Below, in pieces: positions 7,499 through 15,518 of a stretch of 32,152 nucleotides of DNA (position 1 is its first letter; each line of letters starts with the position of its first letter). Source of the stretch: an uncultured Prevotella sp. (GTDB lineage Bacteria > Bacteroidota > Bacteroidia > Bacteroidales > Bacteroidaceae); assembly GCA_905233425.1 (NCBI GenBank), contig CAJOEC010000042.1, positions 1 to 32,152 of the forward strand, read 5' to 3'. Below the pieces are notes generated by a model. It did not search any database. It saw only the letters and a program-made list of their open reading frames with translations, and was not told the DNA's origin. Made by a program: the position numbers and the translations under genes.

Positions 7499-9016
7499 AT
7501 GTCAATACGTTCAAAGTCGATAGAGTTCCTTCTCAGGACGGCAGCCGCGATGCTGCTGCCCCTGCTGGCATGGTCGTGCCAGTGGGACTACGACTGCGAC
7601 GGCATCGACAGCGACAACAGCAGCAACCAATACATCAACGTCACCATATCGGTGAGTGCCAGCGAAGACAGAGTCACTCGCGCCATGCCTAACGGCGGCG
7701 AGTACGGCGACGGCATAGAGAAAGGCAACAACCGCGAGAATGAAGTGAAGAACGTGACACTGATATTCTATAAGGACAATGCGGGCATCAACACAACATC
7801 GGACGAAACAGTGGTGGCGAGCGTGCTGAGCTATGTCGTCAGACCTATGACCGCCAACGATTGGGACGAAAACAAAAACCACGTCCACAAGAACACTGAG
7901 CCGACAACAAACAACAACGAATACTACGGCCAGGAGGTGCTCTACACCACCGGCAACCAGAAACTTGAGGGCACGTTGCTGGAAAAGGGTGAGACATACA
8001 AGATGCTCGTGGTGGCAAACGCCGTGGTTGACGTACAACCCGGTGACCTGATAAAGAATGTGCGCGAGAAAATTGCCCGTGACGTGTTCACGGGAACGGG
8101 AAAAGGCACCGACGCCACCTACTTCGTGATGGCCTCGGAGGCCGATGCCGAAGTGGCACTGAGCAATCCTGTAGAGGAAACCTCGACGGACAAGACCGAA
8201 TACATCTACTATTTCGACTGCGTACACATCGAGCGACTCGCCGCACGCATAGACTTCAGCACCGATGGTGGCACATATTATGATAATGAGAGTGCCACGG
8301 ACCCTGTCAGCGGATATAAATACATCCTTACGGGGAACCGTGCCTTCGTCCTGACAAAGGTGACTCCGTTCAACCTCTACAACGAGAACGAATACCTCTT
8401 CAAGCGGGTATGCACTGGATATACTTCGTCTGAAGGCTCGTACACAGCTAACAGCATTTCGTACTTGGGCGACGAGACAACCGTGGCGGACGCAATACTT
8501 AACAAAAAGGCCAACAACTATGTGGTTGACCCCCATACCACTGGTAAGGACAACACCAATGCGTTCACCTATCTCAGCCCCATCGCGGCAGACATGAACA
8601 ACGCCTATTCATATTCGACGGCTACTGAGCAAGGCGACGTTGCATTCACCGTCTGCTATGCCAAGGAGAACACTCTCATGCCCACATCATACCTGAAGAA
8701 TTATGCCACGGGTATAGCATTCACGGGCGAGTATTACCCTAATGGCATAGACGGGACTCACGAGCAGCGTACCTACTACCACTATATACGCCATCAGGGC
8801 GAAAAGACCGGCGTAAACGATGACATCTACAATGCCAAACAGTGGAACGAACTGGCCGCCGACGAGGCAAGCACGGCCAACACGCCAATGAACATCGGCA
8901 TTGTGAGAAACAACATCTACCGAATCTCAATAAAGGGTGAGGGCGAGGGAACTCTCCAGGTCGTGGTCCAGGAGACGAAGTGGCGACATGTGGACAACCC
9001 GACTATCTATCTCTAA
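7499..9016 (+). CDS. Fimbrial minor subunit lipoprotein, FimA/Mfa-like
   Basis: The 505-residue precursor has a lipoprotein signal with Cys27 (LLAWSC) and a TRAMPNGGEYGDG site with Arg61, matching the FimA-type start where proteolysis exposes the donor-strand groove. The following segment VKNVTLIFYKDNAG is the usual first strand region. The C-terminus reads GIVRNNIYRISIKGEGEGTL and ends with a KWRHVDNPTIYL segment, typical of FimA-fold accessory subunits. It is therefore probably built into the fimbria as a minor component near the tip. It lies 55 bp after the anchor gene and 72 bp before the last subunit gene, so the three probably form one transcript. The exact P. gingivalis counterpart cannot be set from sequence alone. 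Confidence 0.75.
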   Translation: MSIRSKSIEFLLRTAAAMLLPLLAWSCQWDYDCDGIDSDNSSNQYINVTISVSASEDRVTRAMPNGGEYGDGIEKGNNRENEVKNVTLIFYKDNAGINTTSDETVVASVLSYVVRPMTANDWDENKNHVHKNTEPTTNNNEYYGQEVLYTTGNQKLEGTLLEKGETYKMLVVANAVVDVQPGDLIKNVREKIARDVFTGTGKGTDATYFVMASEADAEVALSNPVEETSTDKTEYIYYFDCVHIERLAARIDFSTDGGTYYDNESATDPVSGYKYILTGNRAFVLTKVTPFNLYNENEYLFKRVCTGYTSSEGSYTANSISYLGDETTVADAILNKKANNYVVDPHTTGKDNTNAFTYLSPIAADMNNAYSYSTATEQGDVAFTVCYAKENTLMPTSYLKNYATGIAFTGEYYPNGIDGTHEQRTYYHYIRHQGEKTGVNDDIYNAKQWNELAADEASTANTPMNIGIVRNNIYRISIKGEGEGTLQVVVQETKWRHVDNPTIYL

Positions 9017-9074
9017 CAACGAATTATACGAATTCATTTTAGCAACGAATTACACTAATTACACGAATTATACG
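9017..9074. repeat. CACGAATT-type repeat in a spacer
   Basis: The spacer between two subunit genes is almost wholly made of variants of ACGAATTACACGAATTATAC: AACGAATTATACGAATTC, then AACGAATTACACTAATTACAC and GAATTATACG. No promoter or terminator was identified. Confidence 0.7.
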
Positions 9075-9088
9075 TATTTGTAATAAAA

Positions 9089-11185
9089 GTGAAACGACTT
9101 TCCTACTATATTGCCCTACTGGCCGCCGTGCTGCTAAGTGCCTGCTCAAGCGAAGAGGTCATTGACACCGAAGAGCCACTGCCCGACGGCATGGGACGAC
9201 TGCGCTTAACCGTCACCACCCGCGCCGTACTCGAAGATGACCCCGAACATCCCGTCCACGAATACCCCTGGGAGACACCCGACCACCTGTGGGAGGTGAT
9301 GCACTCTCTGCGTGTTATCATCTGCAAGGCATCGGACAATACGGTGATGCAAATTGTTACGGTCACTGACCAGCAGATAGGAAACAGCTCTGTACCGAGG
9401 CCAACACAAGCCTATACTACCGACTACGTGTATAACACTGTAGAAGTCACTTCACAGCCTCTGCCCGTAGGCCACTATCATGTCTTTGCCACCGCCAACT
9501 ACGCCGACGGATATAGCGTGGGCGATGTCGTCAACTTGGATGAGACAGTGAAATTCGCCAATGGCTACAGCGAGACGAACATCCCCATGACGGGCAAGCT
9601 GACGGACGCTAACGGGATGAAGTCGGTTTCTGTGGCCAACAGCCCCACCCCCACAGATGCCGGTACGCTCACCGTCTGGCGAGTCATAGGAAAACTACAG
9701 TTCGAGTTCAAAAACGAGACATCGCAGAAGGTAAGGATAAAGGGCATCGAAGTGGAACCCATCAACCAGGCTTCTTCCTCCGGCCCCGGCATCTACCTTT
9801 TCAGCAAGGATGACCTCACCTCTTTGGCCAATCTGGTGCCAATGTTCGCAGCAGGTGCCACGAAAACCGGTGTCAGTGCCACGTGGCCGCTGAACACAAG
9901 CCCACTACAGACCACAGCCTCCGTGTCGACAGGGGGCGTGTTCTCTTCGACAGCACTGACGTATGGCGACAGCAAGCTGACACCCTCAGGACTGCGGACA
10001 GCTGGCGAGGTGAATCTTTATAAGTTCGAAGCTGCTGACAAATTGGGGTCGACAAGGGACAATGATGCCGTCATCACCTTCACGGTGACACCTGCGACGG
10101 GGATGACTTTTACGCCGAAGAACGTTACATTCAAGGCGTGCAGAGGCGCCACCGACGGCGGTAACTTCGATGTGGAGGCTGTCAGCGGCAGCACAACTAC
10201 TACACTGGCAACAGGAGAACGGCCAGCGCGATACAATGGCGACAAGGACGAAAATGACAATCGCGTGCCACCCTATACTACCGAATACAGCTACCCCCTT
10301 AGCGGCACACCCACCACCGGTTCCGTCGTGGTGAAGATTTATCTCTATAATCTGGCAAGCGGCAAGGACTATGCTTTCAGCGACGTGACCATCTCTGGCG
10401 ATGTCACCAACAATACTGGCTCTGCCCTTCAGGAAGCACTCACGCTGCCCGATGGAGCCAGGACTGATGTGGGTATGGTGAACTATGAACCTTCGTCAGC
10501 CTTGGAACTTGAAGCCAAGGACGATAATAGTACTGATGACGAGGGCACCCTCTTCTTTTACGTCAACGAGACCGACGCCACCTACACCACGGTCGAGAAC
10601 CAGCTGTCTGTACGCTTCAAGATTCAGCGGTGGAGCGGTTCGACTTGGTACGATGACGAGGTACGCTATGGCTTCACCACCCACTACTCTGACGGTACCA
10701 CTGGCCATAATGGCTTCAACGTCATACGCCGCAACGACTGGATTCACATTCCTGTGGCGCTGCGCGACTGGACGTTCCGCGTGGAGCCGCTCGCCTTCGT
10801 GCCCATCGCCGGGTACCCCGCCGTGACACTCAGCAGCGACGCACTCACCACCACTTTCAGCACCGGCGGCTACATCATCCTGCAGCCTTTTGCACAGAAG
10901 AACAACGATGGCACATGGCGTGACTTCAGCGACCCCGAGGTGACATTCGTGTCGATGTCATGGAAGAACAGCGACGGCAACAACGTGTCGGGCTCAGGCA
11001 GGATTTTTGTGTCGCCACTCGCCTACGACTCCGTCACCAAGTGCATCACCGGCGAGCTGAACAACAACCTCGCCGCCGGAACATACATGACCACGGTCAC
11101 AGTAAACACGAAGCTCGGCCCCTCAGGCAGCCAGTTCGACTACACCTTCACGTTCAACATCGTGCTAAAGAAAACCACGAATTGA
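9089..11185 (+). CDS. Large fimbrial lipoprotein, probable tip subunit (GTG start)
   Basis: The 698-residue precursor starts at GTG; the lipoprotein signal follows at once (MKRLSYYIALLAAVLLSAC, Cys19) and no ATG serves better. A VTTRAV site (Arg46) again resembles the maturation site of FimA-type subunits. The middle is threonine-rich. The segment from about residue 500 (LSVRFKIQRWSG, HNGFNVIRRNDWIHIPVALRDW) resembles the C-terminal part of other fimbrillin-like proteins. A further beta-rich, Ig-like region (about 570-698) follows the usual end and could bind a ligand. Position as last gene and largest subunit suggests a tip or adhesin role, which is inference. The final codons merge into the CACGAATT repeat that follows. 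Confidence 0.65.
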   Translation: MKRLSYYIALLAAVLLSACSSEEVIDTEEPLPDGMGRLRLTVTTRAVLEDDPEHPVHEYPWETPDHLWEVMHSLRVIICKASDNTVMQIVTVTDQQIGNSSVPRPTQAYTTDYVYNTVEVTSQPLPVGHYHVFATANYADGYSVGDVVNLDETVKFANGYSETNIPMTGKLTDANGMKSVSVANSPTPTDAGTLTVWRVIGKLQFEFKNETSQKVRIKGIEVEPINQASSSGPGIYLFSKDDLTSLANLVPMFAAGATKTGVSATWPLNTSPLQTTASVSTGGVFSSTALTYGDSKLTPSGLRTAGEVNLYKFEAADKLGSTRDNDAVITFTVTPATGMTFTPKNVTFKACRGATDGGNFDVEAVSGSTTTTLATGERPARYNGDKDENDNRVPPYTTEYSYPLSGTPTTGSVVVKIYLYNLASGKDYAFSDVTISGDVTNNTGSALQEALTLPDGARTDVGMVNYEPSSALELEAKDDNSTDDEGTLFFYVNETDATYTTVENQLSVRFKIQRWSGSTWYDDEVRYGFTTHYSDGTTGHNGFNVIRRNDWIHIPVALRDWTFRVEPLAFVPIAGYPAVTLSSDALTTTFSTGGYIILQPFAQKNNDGTWRDFSDPEVTFVSMSWKNSDGNNVSGSGRIFVSPLAYDSVTKCITGELNNNLAAGTYMTTVTVNTKLGPSGSQFDYTFTFNIVLKKTTN

Positions 11186-11259
11186 TGAATGGGACAACGA
11201 ATTACACGAATTGCACGAATTGAGGAAAAACAACGAATTACACGAATAAGACGAATTAT
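11173..11259. repeat. CACGAATT-type repeat overlapping the end of the last subunit gene
   Basis: Copies of ACGAATT occur in the last codons of the upstream gene (ACCACGAATTGA) and then repeatedly to 11259, including ACGAATTACACGAATTGCAC and a second run from 11232. It is the densest of the four arrays of this octamer in the locus. The DNA from 11260 to 11340 shows a small pair of alternative stems around GTGGTACAA / CCACC / GGTGG and nothing coding. Confidence 0.75.
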
Positions 11260-11367
11260 AGCGTTCTTTGAAATACTGAAGCACAATCCATAACACCCCC
11301 GTTTAGTGGTACAAGGCCACCAAAATAGGTGGTACAAATGTCCGATTTTGGTTAAATAATAATGAAT

Positions 11368-11392
11368 AGGTTATCATTGCTAACCTTTTTTT
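11368..11392 (+). terminator. Weak terminator after the fimbrial genes
   Basis: AGGTTA (11368-11373) pairs with TAACCT (11381-11386) around a seven-base loop and is followed by a run of T to 11392. The stem is short, so the call is moderate. It is placed between the last fimbrial gene and the promoter of the Fic gene. Confidence 0.45.
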
Positions 11393-11401
11393 GGTTACAT
11401 A

Positions 11402-11433
11402 TTTGGTTGTTTAGTTAAAATGTATTAACTTTG
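11402..11433 (+). promoter_or_regulatory. Bacteroidota promoter of the Fic gene
   Basis: TTTG (11402-11405), a spacer of exactly 20 bases and TAACTTTG (11426-11433) match the Bacteroidota -33/-7 consensus well. Transcription would begin near 11440, and AAAGGAAAT precedes the ATG at 11463. This separates the accessory cluster from the fimbrial operon. Confidence 0.75.
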
Positions 11434-11462
11434 CGGCCAAAAACCATTAAAGGAAATGCGTT

Positions 11463-12536
11463 ATGACAAGACTTGACACCTTATTTGCCCAGTGGCAGTC
11501 CATGCAGCCACTCAGTGAGAGAGACCGGGAGCGGCTGAGCCGGCGGTTCACGCTCGACTTCAACTACAACTCGAATCACATCGAGGGTAACACCCTCACA
11601 TACGGCCAGACCGAGATTCTGCTGCTTTTCGGCCATGTGGTGGGCGACGCCGAGATGCACGACTTAGAGGAGATGAAAGCCTCAAACGTGGGCATGAGGA
11701 TGATGCAGGAGGAGGCACGTGTAACCGACTATCCGCTGACCGAGACCTTTATCCGCCAACTGCACAAGACACTACTGCGCGAGGACTACGAGGTGCGCCG
11801 GGAACTGTCTGGCGGTGTCTACACCACTTTTACCATCCATGCCGGACGGTACAAGACACGACCAAACTCTGTGCGAACACGCTACGGCGACATGTTTACC
11901 TACGCCTCACCAGAGGAGACACCTGCTCTGATGGCAGACCTCGTGAGCTGGTATAACGACGAGGAGCGGCGTGGAGAGATGCATCCCGTTGACCTGGCAA
12001 TCCTGTTCCACTATCGCTACATCCGCATCCACCCCTTCGAGGACGGCAACGGACGCATAGCCCGGCTGTTGGTGAATTACATCCTGGCCCGTCACGACTA
12101 TCCGATGGTGGTGGTTCGCTCGCGAAAGAAGAAGGAATATCTTGAGGCCCTCCATCAGGCCGACCTAAAGGTGGGCAGTGCACCCTCAGACGGCAGCCAT
12201 GCCTCCTTAGAGAGCATCAGGCCTTTTAGGAACTACTTCACGAGGTTGGTGGAAAGCGAGATAAAGGCCGACATCGATTTTGTCCTTGACGACGATCCCG
12301 ACGGGTGGTGGTTCGACGGGGAGCGCATCAAGTTCCAGAGTCCTACCAACGGACAGATTCTGAAAGCCATGAAATTCAATCCAGACGTGCAGATTGCTGA
12401 GCTTGCTGAGATGACAGGAGTTAGCCGTATCGCCATCCAGAAGACCGTCAAACTATTAGCCGACAAGGGCTACATCATGCGCGACGTGGGCAAGTATGCC
12501 CGCTGGCACGTCTGCATCACCAACGCCAAAGACTGA
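11463..12536 (+). CDS. Fic-domain AMPylase with N-terminal inhibitory motif and winged helix
   Basis: The 357-residue cytoplasmic protein has the Fic catalytic motif HPFEDGNGR at residues 190-198, with His190 as the base that drives transfer of AMP from ATP to a target side chain. An upstream S-x-x-x-E-G motif (Ser37-Glu41-Gly42, in NSNHIEGN) is the inhibitory helix of class II Fic proteins, whose Glu blocks productive ATP binding. The GGVYTTFTIHAGRYKTRP flap region lies at 117-134. A C-terminal winged helix (about 298-352, with MTGVSRIAIQKTVKLLADKG) suggests DNA binding or autoregulation. The target is unknown. It is the first gene of an accessory cluster with its own promoter. Family assignment is firm; the biological role is not. 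Confidence 0.92.
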   Translation: MTRLDTLFAQWQSMQPLSERDRERLSRRFTLDFNYNSNHIEGNTLTYGQTEILLLFGHVVGDAEMHDLEEMKASNVGMRMMQEEARVTDYPLTETFIRQLHKTLLREDYEVRRELSGGVYTTFTIHAGRYKTRPNSVRTRYGDMFTYASPEETPALMADLVSWYNDEERRGEMHPVDLAILFHYRYIRIHPFEDGNGRIARLLVNYILARHDYPMVVVRSRKKKEYLEALHQADLKVGSAPSDGSHASLESIRPFRNYFTRLVESEIKADIDFVLDDDPDGWWFDGERIKFQSPTNGQILKAMKFNPDVQIAELAEMTGVSRIAIQKTVKLLADKGYIMRDVGKYARWHVCITNAKD

Positions 12537-12549
12537 CCTGTTTGGGAGC

Positions 12550-12657
12550 GCGGACGTCCCCGTCCGCATCAGTAGGCAGGCGATGAAGCCTGACTTTGCA
12601 GAGGATTGTGCATCTTACGACAACAACAAGTGTCCTCGGCAGCCCGCTGCCGGGGAC
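12550..12657. repeat. Chain of three hairpins between Fic and ATPase genes
   Basis: Three stems are visible: GCGGACG-TCCC-CGTCCGC (12550-12567), CAGGC/GCCTG around six bases (12577-12592) and GTCCTCGGCAG-CCCG-CTGCCGGGGAC (12632-12657, 11 bp with one G-U pair). The last ends five bases before the ATG at 12663 and so could hide the translation start or act as a leaky terminator. The style matches the element at 5626-5835. Confidence 0.7.
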
Positions 12658-12662
12658 TGACT

Positions 12663-14270
12663 ATGATAGATATGGAAAGATTCTTCAATACCGCAGGGCC
12701 GCAGACCCCCGACAGCTATACCATCGACCCGCTAAGCCGGTTCGACCTCGACGATATACTGACGCTCATTCGCCAGCAGCGGTATTTCGTGCTACACGCC
12801 CCGCGCCAGACGGGCAAGACATCGTGTATGCTCGCGCTGCGCGACTACCTTAATGAGAAGGGCGACTATATTGCCGTCTATGCCAACATTGAGGGCGGTC
12901 AGGCTAAGAGAAATGATGCCGACAGTGTGATCCGTGGCACATGCGACACGCTGGCCGAGCAGTTCAGTGGCACCATCAAGAGTGACTTGCCGTTGAAGAT
13001 ACGCGACGAGGTAAGACAGGTAGAACCGTCATCGATGCTCTTCACTTATCTGCGTCGCCTGTCAGAGAATCTGCCCAAACCCATCGTCCTCATTATCGAC
13101 GAGATTGACGCACTCGTCGGCGACTCGCTGGTGAGCGTGCTACGCCAGATACGCTCCGGCTATGCCGACCGCCCCAAGGCATTCCCGCAGACCATAATCC
13201 TCTGCGGCGTTCGTGACGTGTGCGACTACCGCATCGTGCTCTCCAACCAGGACATCGTCACGGGAGGTTCGGCCTTCAACATCAAGACTGAGTCGCTGCG
13301 CTTAGGCAATTTCTCTAAAGAGGAGATACGCGAGTTGTATATGCAGCATACCCGTGAGACGGGGCAGGAGTTCGACGAGGCCTGCTTCCCCATGATTTGG
13401 GATGCCACCGAGGGCCAACCCTGGTTGGTCAACGCTCTGGGACGTGAGGTGACATGGAAGATGCGCGAAAATCGAGACCGCACTATACGCATCATCCCCG
13501 AAATGATAGACCGCGCCATCGAGAACATCATCTACCGCCGCGACACCCACATCGACATACTCATCGACAAACTCAACGAGCCCCGAGTGAAGCGAGTCAT
13601 AGAACCCATCCTGTCGAACAGCGAGGAGGCCGACGACTCTCTTATTCCCAGCGACGACCTGCAATATGTCGTAGACATGGGTCTCGTCAAGGTGGAGCGT
13701 GGCAAGCCTCGCCGCATTGCCAACGGTATCTACCGGGAAATCATCCCACGCGAGTTGACTTGGACGACGCAGGACGGCATGAGCGAGCGTCCTCAGTGGT
13801 ACCTGAACCCCGACAATAGCATCAACATGGAGAAACTGCTGCTCGACTTCCAGCAGTTCTTCCGCCAGAATGCCGACTCCTGGATAGGCCGCTTCAACTA
13901 CGCCGAGGCAGGCCCGCAGTTGCTGCTCCAGGCATTCCTCCAGCGCGTCGTCAATGGCGGTGGATACATTGACCGCGAGTACGGCCTCGGACGCAGGCGC
14001 ACCGACCTGCTCGTGCGTAAACCACTGACCGACCACTATGGCGGCCCTGTGCAGCGAATAGTCCTCGAACTGAAAATCAAGCGTGGCGACCTCGACAAAC
14101 TCATAGAAAAGGGGCTGGAACAGACTGCCGAGTACATGGATGCCGTAGGTTCCGTTGACGAAGGCCACCTCATCATATTCGACCGTACGCTGGAAAAGAC
14201 CTGGGACGAGCGCATCTGGCACCGTCCCTGCAACTATCAAGGCCGCACCATCATGGTGTGGGGAATGTAA
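12663..14270 (+). CDS. AAA-type ATPase with C-terminal PD-(D/E)XK-like nuclease region
   Basis: I place the start at ATG 12663 (a second ATG is at 12672), because the longer frame from TTG 12606 runs through hairpin repeats. The protein has 535 residues. It opens MERFFNTAGPQTPDSYTIDP, typical of a Bacteroidota ATPase family. Walker A is APRQTGKT (46-53) and Walker B IVLIIDEID (141-149). The C-terminal region (about 390-535) shows GRRRTDLLV with Asp448 and IVLELKIK with Glu469-x-Lys471, the D...ExK arrangement of PD-(D/E)XK enzymes. Many relatives are annotated only as ATP-binding proteins. Defence or transposition-related nucleic-acid processing is possible; the substrate is unknown. It follows Fic by 126 bp of hairpin DNA. 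Confidence 0.8.
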   Translation: MIDMERFFNTAGPQTPDSYTIDPLSRFDLDDILTLIRQQRYFVLHAPRQTGKTSCMLALRDYLNEKGDYIAVYANIEGGQAKRNDADSVIRGTCDTLAEQFSGTIKSDLPLKIRDEVRQVEPSSMLFTYLRRLSENLPKPIVLIIDEIDALVGDSLVSVLRQIRSGYADRPKAFPQTIILCGVRDVCDYRIVLSNQDIVTGGSAFNIKTESLRLGNFSKEEIRELYMQHTRETGQEFDEACFPMIWDATEGQPWLVNALGREVTWKMRENRDRTIRIIPEMIDRAIENIIYRRDTHIDILIDKLNEPRVKRVIEPILSNSEEADDSLIPSDDLQYVVDMGLVKVERGKPRRIANGIYREIIPRELTWTTQDGMSERPQWYLNPDNSINMEKLLLDFQQFFRQNADSWIGRFNYAEAGPQLLLQAFLQRVVNGGGYIDREYGLGRRRTDLLVRKPLTDHYGGPVQRIVLELKIKRGDLDKLIEKGLEQTAEYMDAVGSVDEGHLIIFDRTLEKTWDERIWHRPCNYQGRTIMVWGM

Positions 14271-14315
14271 AGTAAGAAAAAGCATATAAACGACAATATA
14301 ACGTAATAAAGCGAT
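14270..14315 (+). repeat. Leader repeat copy 1 (before the DUF1016 gene)
   Basis: This 46-base stretch starts at the last base of the ATPase stop codon and reads AAGTAAGAAAAAGCATATAA, then CGACAATATAACGTAATAAAGCGAT. The copy at 15367-15409 is identical except for three extra bases here. The two copies flank the DUF1016 gene as direct repeats. Confidence 0.9.
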
Positions 14316-14317
14316 TG

Positions 14318-15400
14318 ATGCTTGAAAAGGCAAACATAACGGACATTCTTTCACAGCAGTTTGTCTGTGACGTTAGGACAATCATTAATGATGCCCGACG
14401 GAATGCCGTGCGTAGTGTTGACTTCTGCCGAGTACAGATGTACTGGCAGATAGGACAGCGTATCTTTGAAGAAGAGCAGCAAAGTAAAGAGCGTGCTGAC
14501 TATGGAACATATCTTATTGATAATCTTGTCAAGAAAATTGAACCTGTCTACGGCAGTGGATTTGGGCGCAGGCAGTTATACTATGCTCGTCAATTTTATA
14601 TGGAATACCCAATTGTGCACGCACTGCGTGCACAATTGAACTGGATGCAATATAAACTGCTGATTTCCATTCCCGATAAGGACAAACGTGAATACTACGA
14701 ATTGGAGGCTGTCAACAATGCATGGACTGGTCGTGAGCTGGAACGTCAAATCAATTCGCAGCTCTATGAACGATTGTTATTGAGCAACGACAAAGAGGCT
14801 GTCCTCGCTGTAGCAAGAAGAGAACGCTTGCCAGAGAAACCAGAGGAAATAATAAAAGACCCGATGGTGCTTGAGTTCCTTGGACTCGAGCGCAAGGCTT
14901 CATATTACGAGTCGGACTTGGAGGCGCAAATCATTTCACATCTGGAACAATTCCTGATGGAGATGGGTAAGGGCTTCCTCTTCTCTGCACGACAGAAACG
15001 CATCCTCATTGAGGACGATGAGTTCTTTGTAGACCTTGTACTATACAACCGTATACTTCGTTGTTTCGTCATAATTGAGCTAAAGACAGGTAAGCTGACC
15101 CATCAAGACCTTGGACAGTTACAGATGTATGTTAATTATTATGACCGGCGGGAAAAGGTGGAAGGGGAAAACGCCACCATCGGCATCCTTCTCTGTACAG
15201 AGAAGAACGAGACCATGGTACAGATGACTCTTCCAGAGGAGAATAACACAATCCTAACCAGCAAGTACCAGCTTTATCTGCCTTCTCAGCAGCAGTTGAA
15301 AGATGAGGTGGATATTGTAAGACAGCGTTACGAACTGATACGGGATGAGAAAAAATGCAAGACATTAAGTAAGAAAAATATAAACGACAATATAACGTAA
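14318..15400 (+). CDS. DUF1016 / YhcG-family PD-(D/E)XK nuclease
   Basis: The protein has 360 residues from ATG 14318; a TTG directly before it is an unlikely start. The N-terminal helical region of DUF1016 is clear (RRNAVRSVDFCRVQMYWQIG, then YGTYLIDNL and GFGRRQLYYARQFY). The C-terminal nuclease fold shows FFVDLVLYN (Asp239), CFVIIELKTG (Glu254, Lys256) and GQLQMYVNYYD (Gln267), matching the catalytic layout of the YhcG family. Members often occur beside restriction-modification or other defence genes. The last ten codons (SKKNINDNIT and stop) lie inside the leader repeat, so the protein's tail is built from repeat DNA that also precedes the gene. A cytoplasmic DNA-acting role is inferred from the family. 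Confidence 0.85.
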   Translation: MLEKANITDILSQQFVCDVRTIINDARRNAVRSVDFCRVQMYWQIGQRIFEEEQQSKERADYGTYLIDNLVKKIEPVYGSGFGRRQLYYARQFYMEYPIVHALRAQLNWMQYKLLISIPDKDKREYYELEAVNNAWTGRELERQINSQLYERLLLSNDKEAVLAVARRERLPEKPEEIIKDPMVLEFLGLERKASYYESDLEAQIISHLEQFLMEMGKGFLFSARQKRILIEDDEFFVDLVLYNRILRCFVIIELKTGKLTHQDLGQLQMYVNYYDRREKVEGENATIGILLCTEKNETMVQMTLPEENNTILTSKYQLYLPSQQQLKDEVDIVRQRYELIRDEKKCKTLSKKNINDNIT

Positions 15401-15409
15401 TAAAGCGAT
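15367..15409 (+). repeat. Leader repeat copy 2 (end of the DUF1016 gene)
   Basis: This 43-base copy of the leader overlaps the last codons and stop of the DUF1016 gene and ends in TAATAAAGCGAT, directly before the truncated signal-peptide copy. It matches 14270-14315 apart from one 3-base gap. Confidence 0.9.
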
Positions 15410-15506
15410 GAAGATGAAACAGCTTCTCAGATATACCTCCACCCTGCACCGAACAGCCCTGCTGCTCGGAGCCAAACCTTATAAGACAACAATTCTGAAG
15501 AAGTAA
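15398..15506 (+). pseudogene. Truncated copy of the giant gene's 5' end
   Basis: Bases 15398-15472 match 16418-16492 at 71 of 75 positions, covering the leader end, the ATG and 21 codons of the giant surface protein. Here the frame (ATG 15408) reads MKMKQLLRYTSTLHRTALLL, then GAKPYKTTILKK, and stops at 15504-15506 after 32 residues. It keeps half a signal peptide with a charged break and no mature protein. It may be a relic of insertion, or a short leader peptide upstream of the RhuM gene at 15519; I favour a relic. Confidence 0.8.
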
Positions 15507-15518
15507 GTCATTAAGTAG

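Noticed and set aside
12606..12662. TTG start extending the ATPase by 19 residues
   Set aside because: The extension is translated hairpin DNA, and ATG 12663 leads straight into the family's usual N-terminus.
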